DNA of 64,000 nt from CAVUAN01 sp963739435 (GTDB lineage: Bacteria; Acidobacteriota; Thermoanaerobaculia; UBA5066; Gp7-AA6). Location of the stretch: assembly GCA_963739435.1 (NCBI GenBank), contig CAVUAN010000019.1:140536-204535 (forward strand). The letters run 5' to 3'. Below are positions 7,002 to 17,262 of this stretch, piece after piece (position 1 is the stretch's first letter; the number at the start of each line of letters is the position of its first letter). Made by a program: the position numbers and the translations under genes. The notes under the pieces were generated by a model. That model was given only the letters and a program-made list of their open reading frames with translations, ran no database searches and had not been told where the DNA came from.

Positions 7002-9764
7002 TCACGGGCAGGTCGCGAAAGCGCTCGTGTCCTGGATCGGCTGGAACGGGGATCCCTGCGGGTTGATGTACGTCTTGATGAGGCCGGTCTGCGTGTCGGT
7101 CACGGTCAGGATGACGTTGACGTTCGTCAACCCGCCGGCAAACGTCCAGTAGTTGGAATTCAAGCTGCAGCCGTTCAAGACCTTGATCACCATCTCGACG
7201 TTGCTCGAGGTGAAGAACCAGAAGGCGCCCGTGTCACCCGTCAGGGGAATGACCTGGCCCGCCCCGTTTCCGCCTGTCGGCGCGAACCACTGCGTCTGCA
7301 CCTTGTAGCGGGAGTTGCTCAGGCAAAGCGTCGTCGCGTTGGCAACGCAGGGGACGGCCGCCCGGGCGTCCATCGACTCCGAAACGACAGGGGGAAGCAG
7401 CGCCGTCGGGGCAAAGACGCCGGGCACCCGCTCTTCCCCGATGACGCGCGGCCGGGCATGTCGCAAACGCGTCGGTGTCCTGGATCGGCTGGAAAGGGGT
7501 CCCCTGGGGGTTCGTGTAGATCCGGACGGCGCCGGTCTGGCCGTCTGTCACCGTCATGACGACGTTGACGTCGGTCAGTCCGCCGGCGAAGGTCCAGAAC
7601 CGCGAGTTCACGCCGCAGCCGTTCAAGACCTTGACCAGCATCTCGACGTTGCCGGGATTGAAGAACGTGAAGTAGCCCGTATCTCCCGTCAGCGTGTTCG
7701 CCTGGCCGACACCGATGCGGCCGTCGGAGGTCGCCCAACGCGTCGTCACCTTGAAGCGCCCACCGCTCAGACAGAGAGTCGTCGGGCCGGCAACGCAAGG
7801 CTCGATATCCAGGAAGTCGAAGGCCCCGCCTCCCGTGCCGGCGTGAATCCGGGTCGGGGTGAGGGGATCGACGGCCAGGGAAAAGACGAAGGGAACCGTC
7901 AGGCCGGCGTTGAGGGCCGTCCAGTTTCCTCCGCCGCCGGTGCTCTTGACGACCCCGCCGCCATACGTGCCGGCGTAGATCGTGGACGGTGCGGAAGGAT
8001 CGATCGCCAGGGCGTTGATGTGGAAGTTGGTCAGTCCGGTGTTGACCGTCGCCCAGTTGGCCCCGCCGTTTGTGCTCTTGAAGACACCGCTGTTCGTCGC
8101 GGCATACACAGCCGGGGCCGAGGGGTCGATGGCGAGGGCAAAGACCGAGGGATCGGTCAAGCCGGCGTTGACGGCCGTCCAGTTTTCCCCTCCATTTGTG
8201 GTTTTGAACACGCCGCCGTTGAGCCCTGCGTAGACTGTCGCCGGCGCCGACGGGTCGATGGCAAGGGCATTCACCGTGGAGCCAGTCAAGCCGGTATGCG
8301 CAATCGTCCAGCTCGCGCCCCCGTTGATGCTCTTGTAGACGCCGAAGGAGCTGGCGGGACCCGACGAGCCGGCGTAGAGCGTCGACGGGTTTGTCGGGTC
8401 GATGGCGAGAGAGAAAAAGACGCCGGTCGTCAAGGCGGTCGGGGCCCAGCTAGTGCCGCCGTTGACGCTCTTGAACACTCCGAAGCCCGGTGCTGCCGCC
8501 GACGTCCCGGCGTAGAGGATGGAGGGGTCCGACGGATCGATCGCCAGGGCATCGACCAGGTTGCTCAGCAGGCCAGTGTTCGCGGCCGTCCAGCTTGCCC
8601 CGAAATTCGTGCTCTTGAACACACCGCTGCCCAAGGTGCCGGCGTAGAGTGTGCCCGGCGTCTGTGGATTCACGGCGACCGAGAAAACGGCCGTCGCCGT
8701 CAAGCCCGTGTTAGCCCCACTCCATGCGGCTCCACCGTTCGGAGCTCTTGAAGGCGCCTCCGTCGGTCAGGGCGTAGATCGTCGACGCGTTGGCGGGGTC
8801 GATGGCAACGGCAAAGACGGTCGTGTTGGTCAGGCCGGCGTTGCCGGCCGCCCAGTTCGCGCCGCCGTTGATGCTCTTGAACACGCCGCCCGTCGTGCCG
8901 GCGTAGACCGTGGCCGGAGTCGAGGAGTCGACGGCCAGGCTGAAAACGGTCGCGCTGGTCAGGCTGGAGTCGATCGCCGTCCAGCTTCCCCCGCCGTTGC
9001 CGCTCTTGTAGGCGCCGCTGCCCGATGTGCCGGCGTAGAGCGTGTTGGGCGCGTTGGGGTCGATCGCCAGGGCCAGCACCCGGACGACAGGTAGACCCGG
9101 CGTTGATGCTGTTCCAGCTCGCGCCGCCGTCGATGCTCTTGGAGACGCCGCACGTCGGTGCCGGCATAGACCGTGTTCGGGCGGTGACGACGGAATGGCC
9201 AGGGCGAAAACGTCCGGGTTGGTCAGGCCGGTGTTGTTGAGCGTCCAGCTCGAGCCGCCATTCGTGCTCTTGAAGACGCCGCCGCCCAGGCCCTGCGTCG
9301 CGAGCGTAGAGGGTGGTCGGAGTGGAAGGGTCGATGGCAATGGCCGTGACGGTCAGGTTGAACAAGCCGGCGTTGGACAGACGTCCAGAGGGCTCCCGCC
9401 GTTGATGCTCTTGAAGACACCGCCGCCCTGCGTGCCGGCGTAGACCGTTCCCTGCGCCGCAGGGTCGACGGCCAGGCACGTGACGGCCCCCACGTCAGAC
9501 CGCTGTCGATCGGCTCTCCAGCTCGCACCGCTGTTGAGTGCTCTTGAAGACGCCGCCGGCAAACGTGGCGACGTAAATCGTGGTCGGGGTGGAGGGATCG
9601 AAGGCCATCGCCCGAAGGCTGCCGCCTTCCGGTCCGCCGCTCGTCCAGGTGTTGACGCCGGCCAAGGCCACGCCGGCCGTCAACGGGCAAAAGACGGCAA
9701 GGATCGAGAGGAGAAAGGTCACAGCTTTTTTGCTGCGGCGGATGGACGGCCAGAGGTTTTTCAT
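7002..9764 (-). CDS. Secreted BNR/sialidase-like beta-propeller repeat protein with duplicated C-terminal domain (several frame breaks)
   Basis: Starts at 9764 with a signal peptide (VTFLLSILAVFCPLTAGVALA). The body is about 16 tandem repeats of 43-45 residues with the pattern W-T-A-N-x-G-L-T...ALAIDPS-P-TVYAGT...GVFKSTNGG, as in sialidase/VPS10-like propellers. The C-terminus holds two copies of a domain running from CVA-TTLCLS through WTFAGGLT and NPQGTPFQPIQDT to FATCP, common in exported Acidobacteriota proteins. The frame changes near 7470, 8705-8745, 9090, 9175, 9300, 9385 and 9535. Because every frame keeps the repeat pattern, the likeliest cause is sequence or assembly error in near-identical repeats. 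Real inactivation cannot be excluded. Probable role: extracellular binding or adhesion. Confidence 0.8.
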
Positions 9765-9783
9765 GTTGGGCTCCTCCGATGAT

Positions 9784-11608
9784 TTAGAACCCGGGAGGTC
9801 TTTTGCTCGTGACGCCGAAAGCCCGCTCGAGGGCCATTCCAGCCCGGCCGATCGTTCCCTCGGCGAACAGCTTACCGACGAGCGTCACGCCGTGCGGCAC
9901 GCGCCGCTTGGGGGAGATGATCGGCAGGGGGTGGGCCGGGTCCGGCGCCCAGTCGCTGCGCGCCTGGCCCACCTCGACGAATCCCGCCGGCAGGGTGAGG
10001 GAGGGATGGCCGGTGAAGTTCGTGATCGTGAGCATCTCGTCGCGCAGCGAGGGAACCAGCAGGAGATCGACCGTCTCGAAAAGGCGGGCCATCTCCCGGG
10101 CGACCTTGCGGCGCAGGCGATCGGCCTGCACGAAGTCGACGGCCGAGAGGAAGCGCGACTGCCGGAACGTGTTTGGCCAGGCGTCGGGGACCTGCATCTT
10201 CAGCGCGTCGAGGCCGCCCGACAAGGTCAGCTCCTCGAAGGCGGCGGCGGCTTCGGCAAAGAGGATCGTGTTGAGGGACCCGTACGGCCAGTCCGGAAGG
10301 CTGACCTCGTAAGGCACCATTCCGACACGCCGAACCGTCCTCGAGTGCGGCGCGATCCACCTCGGTGGCCGGGGCTTCGTTCATCCAGGCCGGGAAGAAG
10401 CCCACTTTGAGCCCCGCAACGGGCCCGTTCGCTTCGAAATCGAGGTGGCTCGGCACGCTCGAGACGTCGCCGGGATCGGGGCCGGAAATGGCGGAGACGA
10501 CGAGAAACGTGTCCTCGACGCTGCGGGCCATGGGCCCGAGCTTGTCGAGCGACCAGCAGAGCGTCATCGCTCCCGTCCGGGCCACCCTGCCAAACGTCGG
10601 CCGGAGGCCCGTCACCCCGCAGCGCATCGACGGGTCGATGATGCTTCCCTCCGTCTCGCTTCCAATCGAAAACGCGACCAGGGCGGCCGACGTCGCCGAG
10701 CCCGGACCCGCGCTGCTCCCGCCCGACCCCTCCTCGAGGAGCCATGGGTTCATCGTCTGCCCGCCGAACCAGACGTCGTTCAACGCGAGAGCGCCCAGGC
10801 TGAGCTTGGCCAGAAGGACGGCTCCGGCGTTGTGGAGCCGCTCGACGACGATGGCGTCGGCGTCCGGGACCCGGTTCCGGAAGGGCTCGGCGCCCCAGGT
10901 CGTCTTGATCCCCTTCGTGTCGAGGAGGTCCTTCGTTCCCCACGGAATTCCGTGGAGCGGGCCGCGGTACTTTCCCGCTTTGATCTCCGCGTCCGCGCGG
11001 CGGGCCTGCGCCAGCGCCAGGTCTTTCGTCAGCGTGATGACGCACTTCAGCTTCGGATCGAACCGCTCGATCCGCTCGAGGTAGATCCCTGTCAGCCGCT
11101 CGGAGCTCAGGGCCCGAGTCTCGATCCAGCGCGACAGGGCCGTGACGGGCGCGAAGGCGATGTCCTCGTCGCGCCCGGGCAGCGGCCCCGGGCCGCCCTT
11201 GCTCGTGCTCCGCACGAACCGGTCCCGCGTGGGCCCTGCGGGTACGCCCGGGATCATGGGGTCCCAGCGCGTCGCCGGGGAGAGCGCGGGCTCGAGGGCG
11301 ACCCTTTTCGGGCCAGTGCGCCGCTCCATGGTCCCCGCCATCGCCTGGCGCCAGTTTCCAGCGGCCTGTGCCCGATCGGCTGCGGTCAGCTCGACGCGCG
11401 CGAGCTTCTCGGCCTCCACGAGCGTGGCGACTGTTACCTCGGGCCCCACGGGCGGCGCCGTCCCGAACGCGGGAGGCGTCCCGGCGGCGGGTGTTGTCTG
11501 AGGAGGTGCGCCCGCCACCTGCGCCTCGGCGATCGCTCGACGCGCAGCGGCAGCGCCTGCGATTCCGGCCGCGGTCCGCGCGAGGAACTTCCGGCGGGAT
11601 TCCGACAT
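9784..11608 (-). CDS. Tat-exported amidase of the amidase-signature family (frame break near 10320)
   Basis: Begins MSESRRKFLARTAAG, a twin-arginine leader, then a Pro/Ala-rich linker. The amidase-signature core carries Lys226 (IPWGTKDLL), the Gly/Ser-rich EEGSGGSSAGPGSAT with the cis-Ser, and the nucleophile Ser322 in GSETEGSII. A single-base break near 10320-10340 shifts to the frame that continues MVPYEVSLPDWPYGSLN to the stop. The C-terminal IISPKRRVPHGVTLVGKLF closes the fold. Reconstructed length is about 608 residues. Such enzymes hydrolyse amides, but the substrate is not predictable here. It lies just downstream of the Sel1 lipoprotein on the same strand. The shorter start is preferred because it gives the Tat signal. 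Confidence 0.85.
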
Positions 11609-11672
11609 GGCGTCCCTCCCTCGCCCGAATCCTAGTTGAGTTTCTGAACGAGAAGTGAGGCGAAGACCTTTT

Positions 11673-13164
11673 TCAGCGTGCTTTCTTCGGGCAGGACTGC
11701 GTGAATCCGAGCTCGCACGCCCTCTTGTAAAACTCCGCGGCCCGGTGACGGTCGCGGGTGACGCCCTTTCCCTTTTCGTAGGCCATGCCGAGGTCGTGGC
11801 AGCCTTCGCCGTCGCCTCCCTGGCAGGCCTTGTCGAGAAACGAGGCGGCCGTCGCGAGGTTCGCTTCGACACCCGAGCCGCTCGTGTAGACGGCCGCGGC
11901 ATTGAAGCAGCCGAAGGCGTCACCGCGCCCGCAGCCGAGCTCCGAGAGCTCTCGCCCCTTCGTGAGGTCCTTCTCGATGCCGTCGCCCGCGAGGTACAAC
12001 GCACCGAGGAGCGAGCAGGCCCGTGAACCGGCCTCATCGGCGTTGGTATCGAGGGGGTCCGGCTTCCGGTTGCAGGCCTCCTCGAAGATCGGAGCTGCCT
12101 TCGCCTCGTTCTTCTCGACGCCGAGCCCGTCACGGTAGGAGCGCCCGACGTTCAAACAGCCGTTGAGGTTGGAGGGCTGGCAGCTCGTGCCGGCGCACCC
12201 GCGCTGATAGAGCGCAAAAGCCCGCGCACCGTCCTTCTTGACCCCGCGCCCGTGCTCGTAGAGGAAGCCGAGGTTCGTGCAGGCCGTGGAGCTGCCCATC
12301 TCGCACGCCTCGCCGTACGCGGCGGCCGCGCGAACCGGGTCGCGCGCGGTGCCGCGGCCGTCGTCGGCCATCAACCCGACGTTGTAGCAGCCGAGCGCGT
12401 CGCCGAGGTCGCAGGCTTTCACGTAAAGAGAAGTGGCCCGGCGATCGTCCTTCTTGACGAGCTTTCCGGTCGCATAGAGAAACGCGAAATGCGCGCAGCC
12501 CGAGCCGCTGCCGAGGTCGCAGGCCCGCGTGAGGGCGGCGATGGCGTCATTTCCCCGGTCCGGCCGGTCCAGGAGATGGAATCCCTCCTGTGCGCACGCC
12601 TCGGCCGAGCCGGCCCGGCAGGCGGACTCGAAGAGCTCCATCGCCCGGTCCCTGTCGGTCTCCCGGCCGCGGCTCCAGAGGCGCCACGCCTGGCGGAAGC
12701 AGCCCGCGGCGACGCCATCCTTGCAGCTCTTTTCAAAAAACGGGTCCTGGTCGATCGGGACGAGCGTCGCGTCGACATTGGCTCCGGCGCGGCGAAGCGT
12801 GACGCGCACAGGCTGGCACGCCCGGCCGAAGGCGGCGTCGACGAACTCGCAATCGTTCGCGATGCGAGCCGGGCCGATCTCCTCGATGACGTCGTTTGGC
12901 TTGATCCCCGCTGCCGCGCCCGGGCCCCCGGGGAGCACCTCGGCGACGACGGCGCCTCGGGCGTCGCCCGGCAGCGCGAGATTCGTTCGGAGCTGGCGCG
13001 AGATCGGGACAACCTCGATGCCGAGAGTTCCGCTGCAACGAGCCTGGGGTTCCGCCGCGCCCCCGGCAGAGGACGGCGGCGCGGACGGGCTCGATGCGCA
13101 GCCGGCCGTGAAGACCGCCGCAGAGAGCACCGCGGCCTGAAATCTGACGGGGACTCGCTTCATG
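11673..13164 (-). CDS. Lipoprotein with PDZ-like domain and Sel1-like repeats
   Basis: 497 residues from the ATG at 13164. A lipobox (VFTAGC) predicts a lipid-anchored periplasmic or outer-membrane protein. A PDZ-like region follows (GAVVAEVLPGGPGAAAGIKPNDVIEEIG), then about eight Sel1-type helical repeats (ACDLGDALGCYNVGLMADDG, for example) with conserved Cys pairs in each repeat. Sel1 repeats mediate protein-protein contact, and the paired Cys pattern is that of the Cys-rich subfamily found exported. The frame also opens upstream to 13235, but that lacks a signal sequence. No catalytic residue is seen; a scaffold or envelope-quality role is inferred. Confidence 0.85.
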
Positions 13165-13219
13165 CTGTTGGCCTCCCCTGGTCGGGCGATGCTATGCTTT
13201 TTGGACGAGGAGGTGTCCC

Positions 13220-13954
13220 ATGCGTTTTCGCTCACTTCTTCTCACGCTCGTCCTGGCTGCGACAGCGCTCGGCGTGGTCGCGGACGACAAGAAGACGTCC
13301 TGGAAGATGTCCGGCCAGCTCGAGGAGGCCTGTTCCTGTGACGCGGCGTGCCCGTGCTGGTTCGGCTCCAAGCCGACCAAGATGAACTGCAGCGGAGGCT
13401 TCGCCATCTTCATCGATAGAGGGTCCTACGGCAAAGTGAACCTGGACGGCCTCGGCGCCGCCTTCATCGGGGCGAGCAAAGAGGGAATGACGATGATGGA
13501 ATCGATGGGCGACTGGAACTTCATGACGATGTACATCGATGAGAAGGCCACCCCGGAACAGCGCAAGGCGCTCGAGGCCATCATGCGCGAGACCTCACCG
13601 CCCGCCGCGCCAGCCGAGAGGACTCACATCAAGTACGTCCCCGTCACACGCAAGATCGTGGGCAACGAGCACATTGTGACGATCGGAAGCTTCGGCGGCT
13701 TCTCCGCCCACTTGCTCCCGGGCGGGATGGGCGGCTCGGCCAAGATCGTCAATCCTCCGGGCGCCGATCCGATTCACAAGGAGTATCAGCAGGGCAAGAC
13801 AACCCGGCAGACCTACACCGACGCCGGGCAGAAGTGGGACTGGTCGAACAGCAACTACATGTACGGGACGTTTTCGACCGACAGCGACGAATACTCGAAG
13901 TTCAGCGCCGCCATGGCCCAGGAGATGGAGAAGGCGAAGGCCCAGAAGAAATAG
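13220..13954 (+). CDS. Exported DUF1326-family protein
   Basis: 244 residues with a signal peptide (LLLTLVLAATALGVVA). The DUF1326 hallmark is complete: WKMSGQLEEACSCDAACPCWFG, with four cysteines arranged as C-S-C-D-A-A-C-P-C, then a Cys in KMNCSGGFAIF. The cysteine cluster suggests metal or redox chemistry, but the family has no established reaction. An acidic/basic C-terminal tail (EMEKAKAQKK) ends the protein. GAGGAGGTG precedes the start. It is divergent from the Sel1 lipoprotein, 55 bp away, and convergent with the next minus-strand pair. Confidence 0.85.
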   Translation: MRFRSLLLTLVLAATALGVVADDKKTSWKMSGQLEEACSCDAACPCWFGSKPTKMNCSGGFAIFIDRGSYGKVNLDGLGAAFIGASKEGMTMMESMGDWNFMTMYIDEKATPEQRKALEAIMRETSPPAAPAERTHIKYVPVTRKIVGNEHIVTIGSFGGFSAHLLPGGMGGSAKIVNPPGADPIHKEYQQGKTTRQTYTDAGQKWDWSNSNYMYGTFSTDSDEYSKFSAAMAQEMEKAKAQKK

Positions 13955-13969
13955 TGGGGGGCGAGCCCC

Positions 13970-14584
13970 TCAGCAGTTCTCGTACTTCCAGTTCCGGGTT
14001 TTTCCTTCCGCCAGCCACTCGACCGCGGTGACGAGGCGCTTCTGCCTCGTCTCGTCGCGCTTGGCCTCCGTGATCCACTCGATGTATTCCTTGCGGGCGC
14101 TGGGGCTGAACTTCTCGAACGTGGCGGAGGCCGCCCTGTTCTTTTTCAGCGCGGCCGCCAGGTCTTCGGGCACGGCGGGCGGCGGTGCCGGCCGTCTGGC
14201 CGGCCTCGGCCGCGCGGGCTCATCCGACTCGTTCAGCTTCGCGGCTTTCCGGATGTAGCGCAGCATCGCGCGGTCCGAGGGCAGGTCCTCGAGGCTCGTG
14301 ATCCGGCCGAGACTCCCCATCGCCGTGTCGGCTTTGCCCCCGTCGGGGCCGAGCTCGGCCTCCATCCCAACATGCCAGAAGCCGAACACGCAGTGCCCCT
14401 TGAAAGCTGTCATCCCGCACATGATCTTTCCGCGATACACGAACGTCGGCGAGCTCCACTTCAGCGTCTCCTCGGCTTCGGGACATCCCTCGTGCACCAG
14501 CTTCCGCAGGTGACGCAGGATCGGCTTCGCGAAATCGGCCGCCTTCGCAATGTGAGCGTCGACGCGCGGGTCGGTCTTCTTCAT
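13970..14584 (-). CDS. DUF1801 / YdeI-OmpD-associated (OmdA) domain protein
   Basis: 204 residues in two parts. Residues 1 to about 115 are a DUF1801 domain (LRKLVHEGCPEAEETLKWSS, with GKIMCGMTAFKGHCVFGFWH). After a Pro/Arg linker (PARPRPARRPAPPPAVP) comes the OmdA-like C-terminal domain (LAAALKKNRAASATFEKFSP, then EWITEAKRDETRQKRL). This architecture is common in soluble bacterial proteins of unknown function. Its ATG overlaps the stop of the upstream gene in an ATGA (14581-14584), so the two are translationally coupled. Confidence 0.85.
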   Translation of the reverse strand: MKKTDPRVDAHIAKAADFAKPILRHLRKLVHEGCPEAEETLKWSSPTFVYRGKIMCGMTAFKGHCVFGFWHVGMEAELGPDGGKADTAMGSLGRITSLEDLPSDRAMLRYIRKAAKLNESDEPARPRPARRPAPPPAVPEDLAAALKKNRAASATFEKFSPSARKEYIEWITEAKRDETRQKRLVTAVEWLAEGKTRNWKYENC

Positions 14585-15369
14585 TGCTTCTCCTGCGCCT
14601 TCTTCTTCGCGTCCTCGTAGGCCTTGCGCTGCTCGGGCGTCATGGTAGATACGCCGGAGCCGGATTCGACCTTCCGATATCCCTTGGGAATCTCGAAAAG
14701 CGACCCGGGAAGGGACTTCTTTTCCAGGCTGACGAGCTCCATCTCCATTCCTCCTGTCGCTTCGTGGGCGGAGCGGAGTTTCACTCGAATCGGAAGGCCC
14801 TTGATGCCCGCTTCCTGGATCGTCTTCATCCAGCGGTCGGAGCCCTTCGGAGCCCGATACATCGCAGACCACCACGCGCTGGAGACGGGCAGGTCGGCGG
14901 CCACGCAGACTTCGATTTCAGCCCCCTTCGAGGCCCCCTTCGAGGAAGTCAGCAACGCCTTTTCGCAGGCGTATCCGGCCACGCTGTCCCGGCCGAGCCG
15001 CTTGATCGTCCAGGCGTCTTCGGCCTGCTTGCCCGACTGCTCGCGCAGCTTGGCAAGATCGATGACCCAGTACGTCTTCTGCTCGTCGCTGACCATGTAG
15101 AGAATGTCGGGTTCGGCGAGCTTCTGGATCATCGTCGCCTTGCCCGCCGACGGCGTTTTCGAGCCCCCCTTGTTCGGCCGCCCGCCGGCCGCCGCGTCCA
15201 TTTGCATTTCCATGCGTAGCGCGCTGCGCGAGAACGAGATGCTGTACCGTCCGTCCGGCGTCGTCGAGCTATGGGTGGTCAACCTGAAGGTCGCGACGCC
15301 TTCGTTCTGCGCGAGAACGAACCCGGGCGCAAGGAACAAACAGGCGAACAGGAGCCGGCCGATCCTCAT
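14581..15369 (-). CDS. Exported DUF4412-family protein
   Basis: 262 residues with a signal peptide (LLFACLFLAPGFVLAQ). The pattern FRLTTHSSTTPDGRYSISFS, LRMEM, ILYMVSDEQKTYWVIDLAKL and VSSAWWSAMYRAPKG matches periplasmic DUF4412 proteins, which form a LolA/LppX-like half-barrel. This might bind a lipid or hydrophobic ligand (inference). A C-terminal lysine-rich segment (YEDAKKKAQEKQ) follows a PKGY motif typical of the family end. First gene of a two-gene coupled unit with the DUF1801 protein; it is divergent from the P450 gene. Confidence 0.8.
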   Translation of the reverse strand: MRIGRLLFACLFLAPGFVLAQNEGVATFRLTTHSSTTPDGRYSISFSRSALRMEMQMDAAAGGRPNKGGSKTPSAGKATMIQKLAEPDILYMVSDEQKTYWVIDLAKLREQSGKQAEDAWTIKRLGRDSVAGYACEKALLTSSKGASKGAEIEVCVAADLPVSSAWWSAMYRAPKGSDRWMKTIQEAGIKGLPIRVKLRSAHEATGGMEMELVSLEKKSLPGSLFEIPKGYRKVESGSGVSTMTPEQRKAYEDAKKKAQEKQ

Positions 15370-15504
15370 GCTTTCCTCCTGGTCAGGCTGGACTCGAAGG
15401 GCGGCATTCTCACACAAGGAGGATCGCGGGCGGAGCGGACAAACAGCGTCCGAGCCGATAGAGTGGGCATCCAACAGCCCGGCTGGCAGTTGAAAGGAGA
15501 TGTC

Positions 15505-16830
15505 ATGGCGGACGCCCCGCTTCCACCCGGTGACACGGGTCTGCCTCTCCTCGGAGAGACCCTTTCGATGTTGAAGAACGGCTTCGGGTTTGTCGAAGCC
15601 GGCGCCCGGAAACACGGGCCGATCTTCCAGACGAGCGTCTTCGGACGTAAGACCGCGGTCATCTCGGGGCCCAACGCCAGCGGCCTCTTCATCGACTCGA
15701 GCCGGGTGCAGCGCTCGGGCTCGATGCCGCCGCACATCGAGACCCTGTTTGCGGGCCGCAGCCTGCCCCTCCTGGACGGCGACGAGCACCGCGACCGGAA
15801 GCGCCTCGTGATGGCGGCCTTCACCCGCGAAGCTCTGGCTTCTTATCTCCCCATCATGCAGAGGCTCGTGAGCGAGTCGATCGCGCAATGGTCCCAAAAG
15901 GCCGAAGTCCGCCTCCTCGACGAGTTCAAACGCCTCTCGATCGAGACGGTCGCCGTGACGATGCTCGGCCTCTCCCGCGGTCCAGCTCTCGACAGGGTGC
16001 TCGCCGACTACGGCCTGGTCATGGCTGGATTTGCGAACCTTCCGATACCTCTCCCGGGCACGGCATTCACCCGGTCCAAGCAGGCCCTCGCGAGAATCCT
16101 GGCGGTGTTCGAGAAATGCGTCCGGGAACATCAAGCGATCCCCCAGAACGACGGCCTGTCGCGCATTCTCACGGCGAGAACGGAGGGCGGCCGCGGCATC
16201 ACGATCGAAGAGGCGAAGATGGAGCTTCACCACGCCATCGTTGCCGGGCTCATCGTCTGGGCCTGGTTCGTGACGGCCGTCCTCGAGCTCGGCAAGCGTC
16301 CGGATCTGCGCGACAAGCTGATGGGCGATATCCGGGCGCACGCTCCGGCGGGGCCGCTGACGCTCGAGTCGCTCGGGAAGATGCACGAGCTCCAGGCAAT
16401 CTCCATGGAGATCCGCCGCTTGAGCCCGGTCATCTTCGTGCTCTTCGGCAAGGCCCGGGAGACATTCCAGTTCGAGGGATTCACGGTGCCCAAGGGCTGG
16501 CAGGTCCTCTGGGGAATTCGGTCCTCCCACATCCGGCCCGAGGTATACGCGGCACCCGAGGAGTTCGATCCCTCGAGGTTTTCTCCTCCGCGTGCCGAGC
16601 AGCAGAAGCACGAGCACGCGTTCGTCCCGAACGGGGCGGGGCCGACAACCGGCCACAAGTGCGCGGGCTGGGAATTCGCCCCGGTGTTCCTGCAGGTCTT
16701 CTTGATCGAGCTCTATCGGTCCTACGACGTCCAGATTGCCCAGCCACAGAATCTCGAGCTCGACTGGAGCCGCGTCCCGCCCGAACCCAAAGACGGCCTC
16801 CGCGCGAGCGTCCAGCGCCGATCGACCTGA
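15505..16830 (+). CDS. Cytochrome P450, atypical I-helix
   Basis: 441 residues; GAAAGGAG precedes the ATG. P450 hallmarks: proline-rich N-terminus (PLPPGDTGLPLLGETL), K-helix E302-x-x-R305 (MEIRRLSP), PEVYAAPEEFDPSRF, and the heme loop FVPNGAGPTTGHKC with Cys386 as axial ligand. The I-helix, normally AGxDT, reads AGLIVWAWF (247-255). It lacks both the acid and the alcohol that normally protonate bound dioxygen, so it may use peroxide or run a non-hydroxylating reaction. The N-terminus has no membrane anchor, so it is cytosolic. The overall pattern resembles CYP120/CYP26-like proteins. No redox partner is adjacent. Confidence 0.88.
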   Translation: MADAPLPPGDTGLPLLGETLSMLKNGFGFVEAGARKHGPIFQTSVFGRKTAVISGPNASGLFIDSSRVQRSGSMPPHIETLFAGRSLPLLDGDEHRDRKRLVMAAFTREALASYLPIMQRLVSESIAQWSQKAEVRLLDEFKRLSIETVAVTMLGLSRGPALDRVLADYGLVMAGFANLPIPLPGTAFTRSKQALARILAVFEKCVREHQAIPQNDGLSRILTARTEGGRGITIEEAKMELHHAIVAGLIVWAWFVTAVLELGKRPDLRDKLMGDIRAHAPAGPLTLESLGKMHELQAISMEIRRLSPVIFVLFGKARETFQFEGFTVPKGWQVLWGIRSSHIRPEVYAAPEEFDPSRFSPPRAEQQKHEHAFVPNGAGPTTGHKCAGWEFAPVFLQVFLIELYRSYDVQIAQPQNLELDWSRVPPEPKDGLRASVQRRST

Positions 16831-16842
16831 CCGGGAACCCCG

Positions 16843-17262
16843 ATGCTCCACGTGACGCCTTCGATCTCTATCGCCGAGCACGAGCTGGACGAGCGGTTCG
16901 TGCGCGCGTCGGGCCCCGGAGGCCAGAACGTCAACAAGGTCTCGACTGCCGTCGAGCTGCGCTTCGACGTCGCCGCGTCGACGCTTCCACCGGACGTGAA
17001 AACGCGGCTCCACGCCCTGGCGGGCCGAAGGATCTCGACGGATGGCGTGCTCCTGATCGACAGCCGCGAGCACCGCACCCAGGCCCAGAATCGCTCCGCG
17101 GCAAGGGACCGTCTCGTGGCCCTGCTGCGGCAAGCTGCCGCGCGGCCGAAACCACGCAAGAAGACGCGGCCCTCGAAGGCCGCTTCCGAGCGGCGCCTCG
17201 TGGCCAAGGGCCAGCGCGCCCGAGTCAAGGCGCGGCGCGGCCGTGTCCATGGTGACGAGTAG
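16843..17262 (+). CDS. arfB: Peptidyl-tRNA hydrolase ArfB (YaeJ), ribosome rescue
   Basis: 139 residues. The GGQ catalytic loop is at 26-28 (SGPGGQNVNKVSTAVELRF), identical in style to class-I release factors. The C-terminal tail is strongly basic (RPKPRKKTRPSKAASERR) and in ArfB enters the empty mRNA channel of stalled ribosomes. It hydrolyses peptidyl-tRNA on non-stop complexes. Length matches E. coli ArfB (about 140). It starts 12 bp after the P450 stop and its last 20 bases overlap the next gene. Confidence 0.93.
   Translation: MLHVTPSISIAEHELDERFVRASGPGGQNVNKVSTAVELRFDVAASTLPPDVKTRLHALAGRRISTDGVLLIDSREHRTQAQNRSAARDRLVALLRQAAARPKPRKKTRPSKAASERRLVAKGQRARVKARRGRVHGDE

Noticed and set aside
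10365..11635. Long plus-strand frames opposite the amidase
   Set aside because: They mirror a well-supported minus-strand gene with amidase signatures and Tat leader; typical GC-rich shadows with arginine-rich low-complexity translations.
13955..13969. Short hairpin GGGGC-GA-GCCCC between two convergent genes
   Set aside because: Only five base pairs with a two-base loop and no T-tract; not enough to call a terminator.
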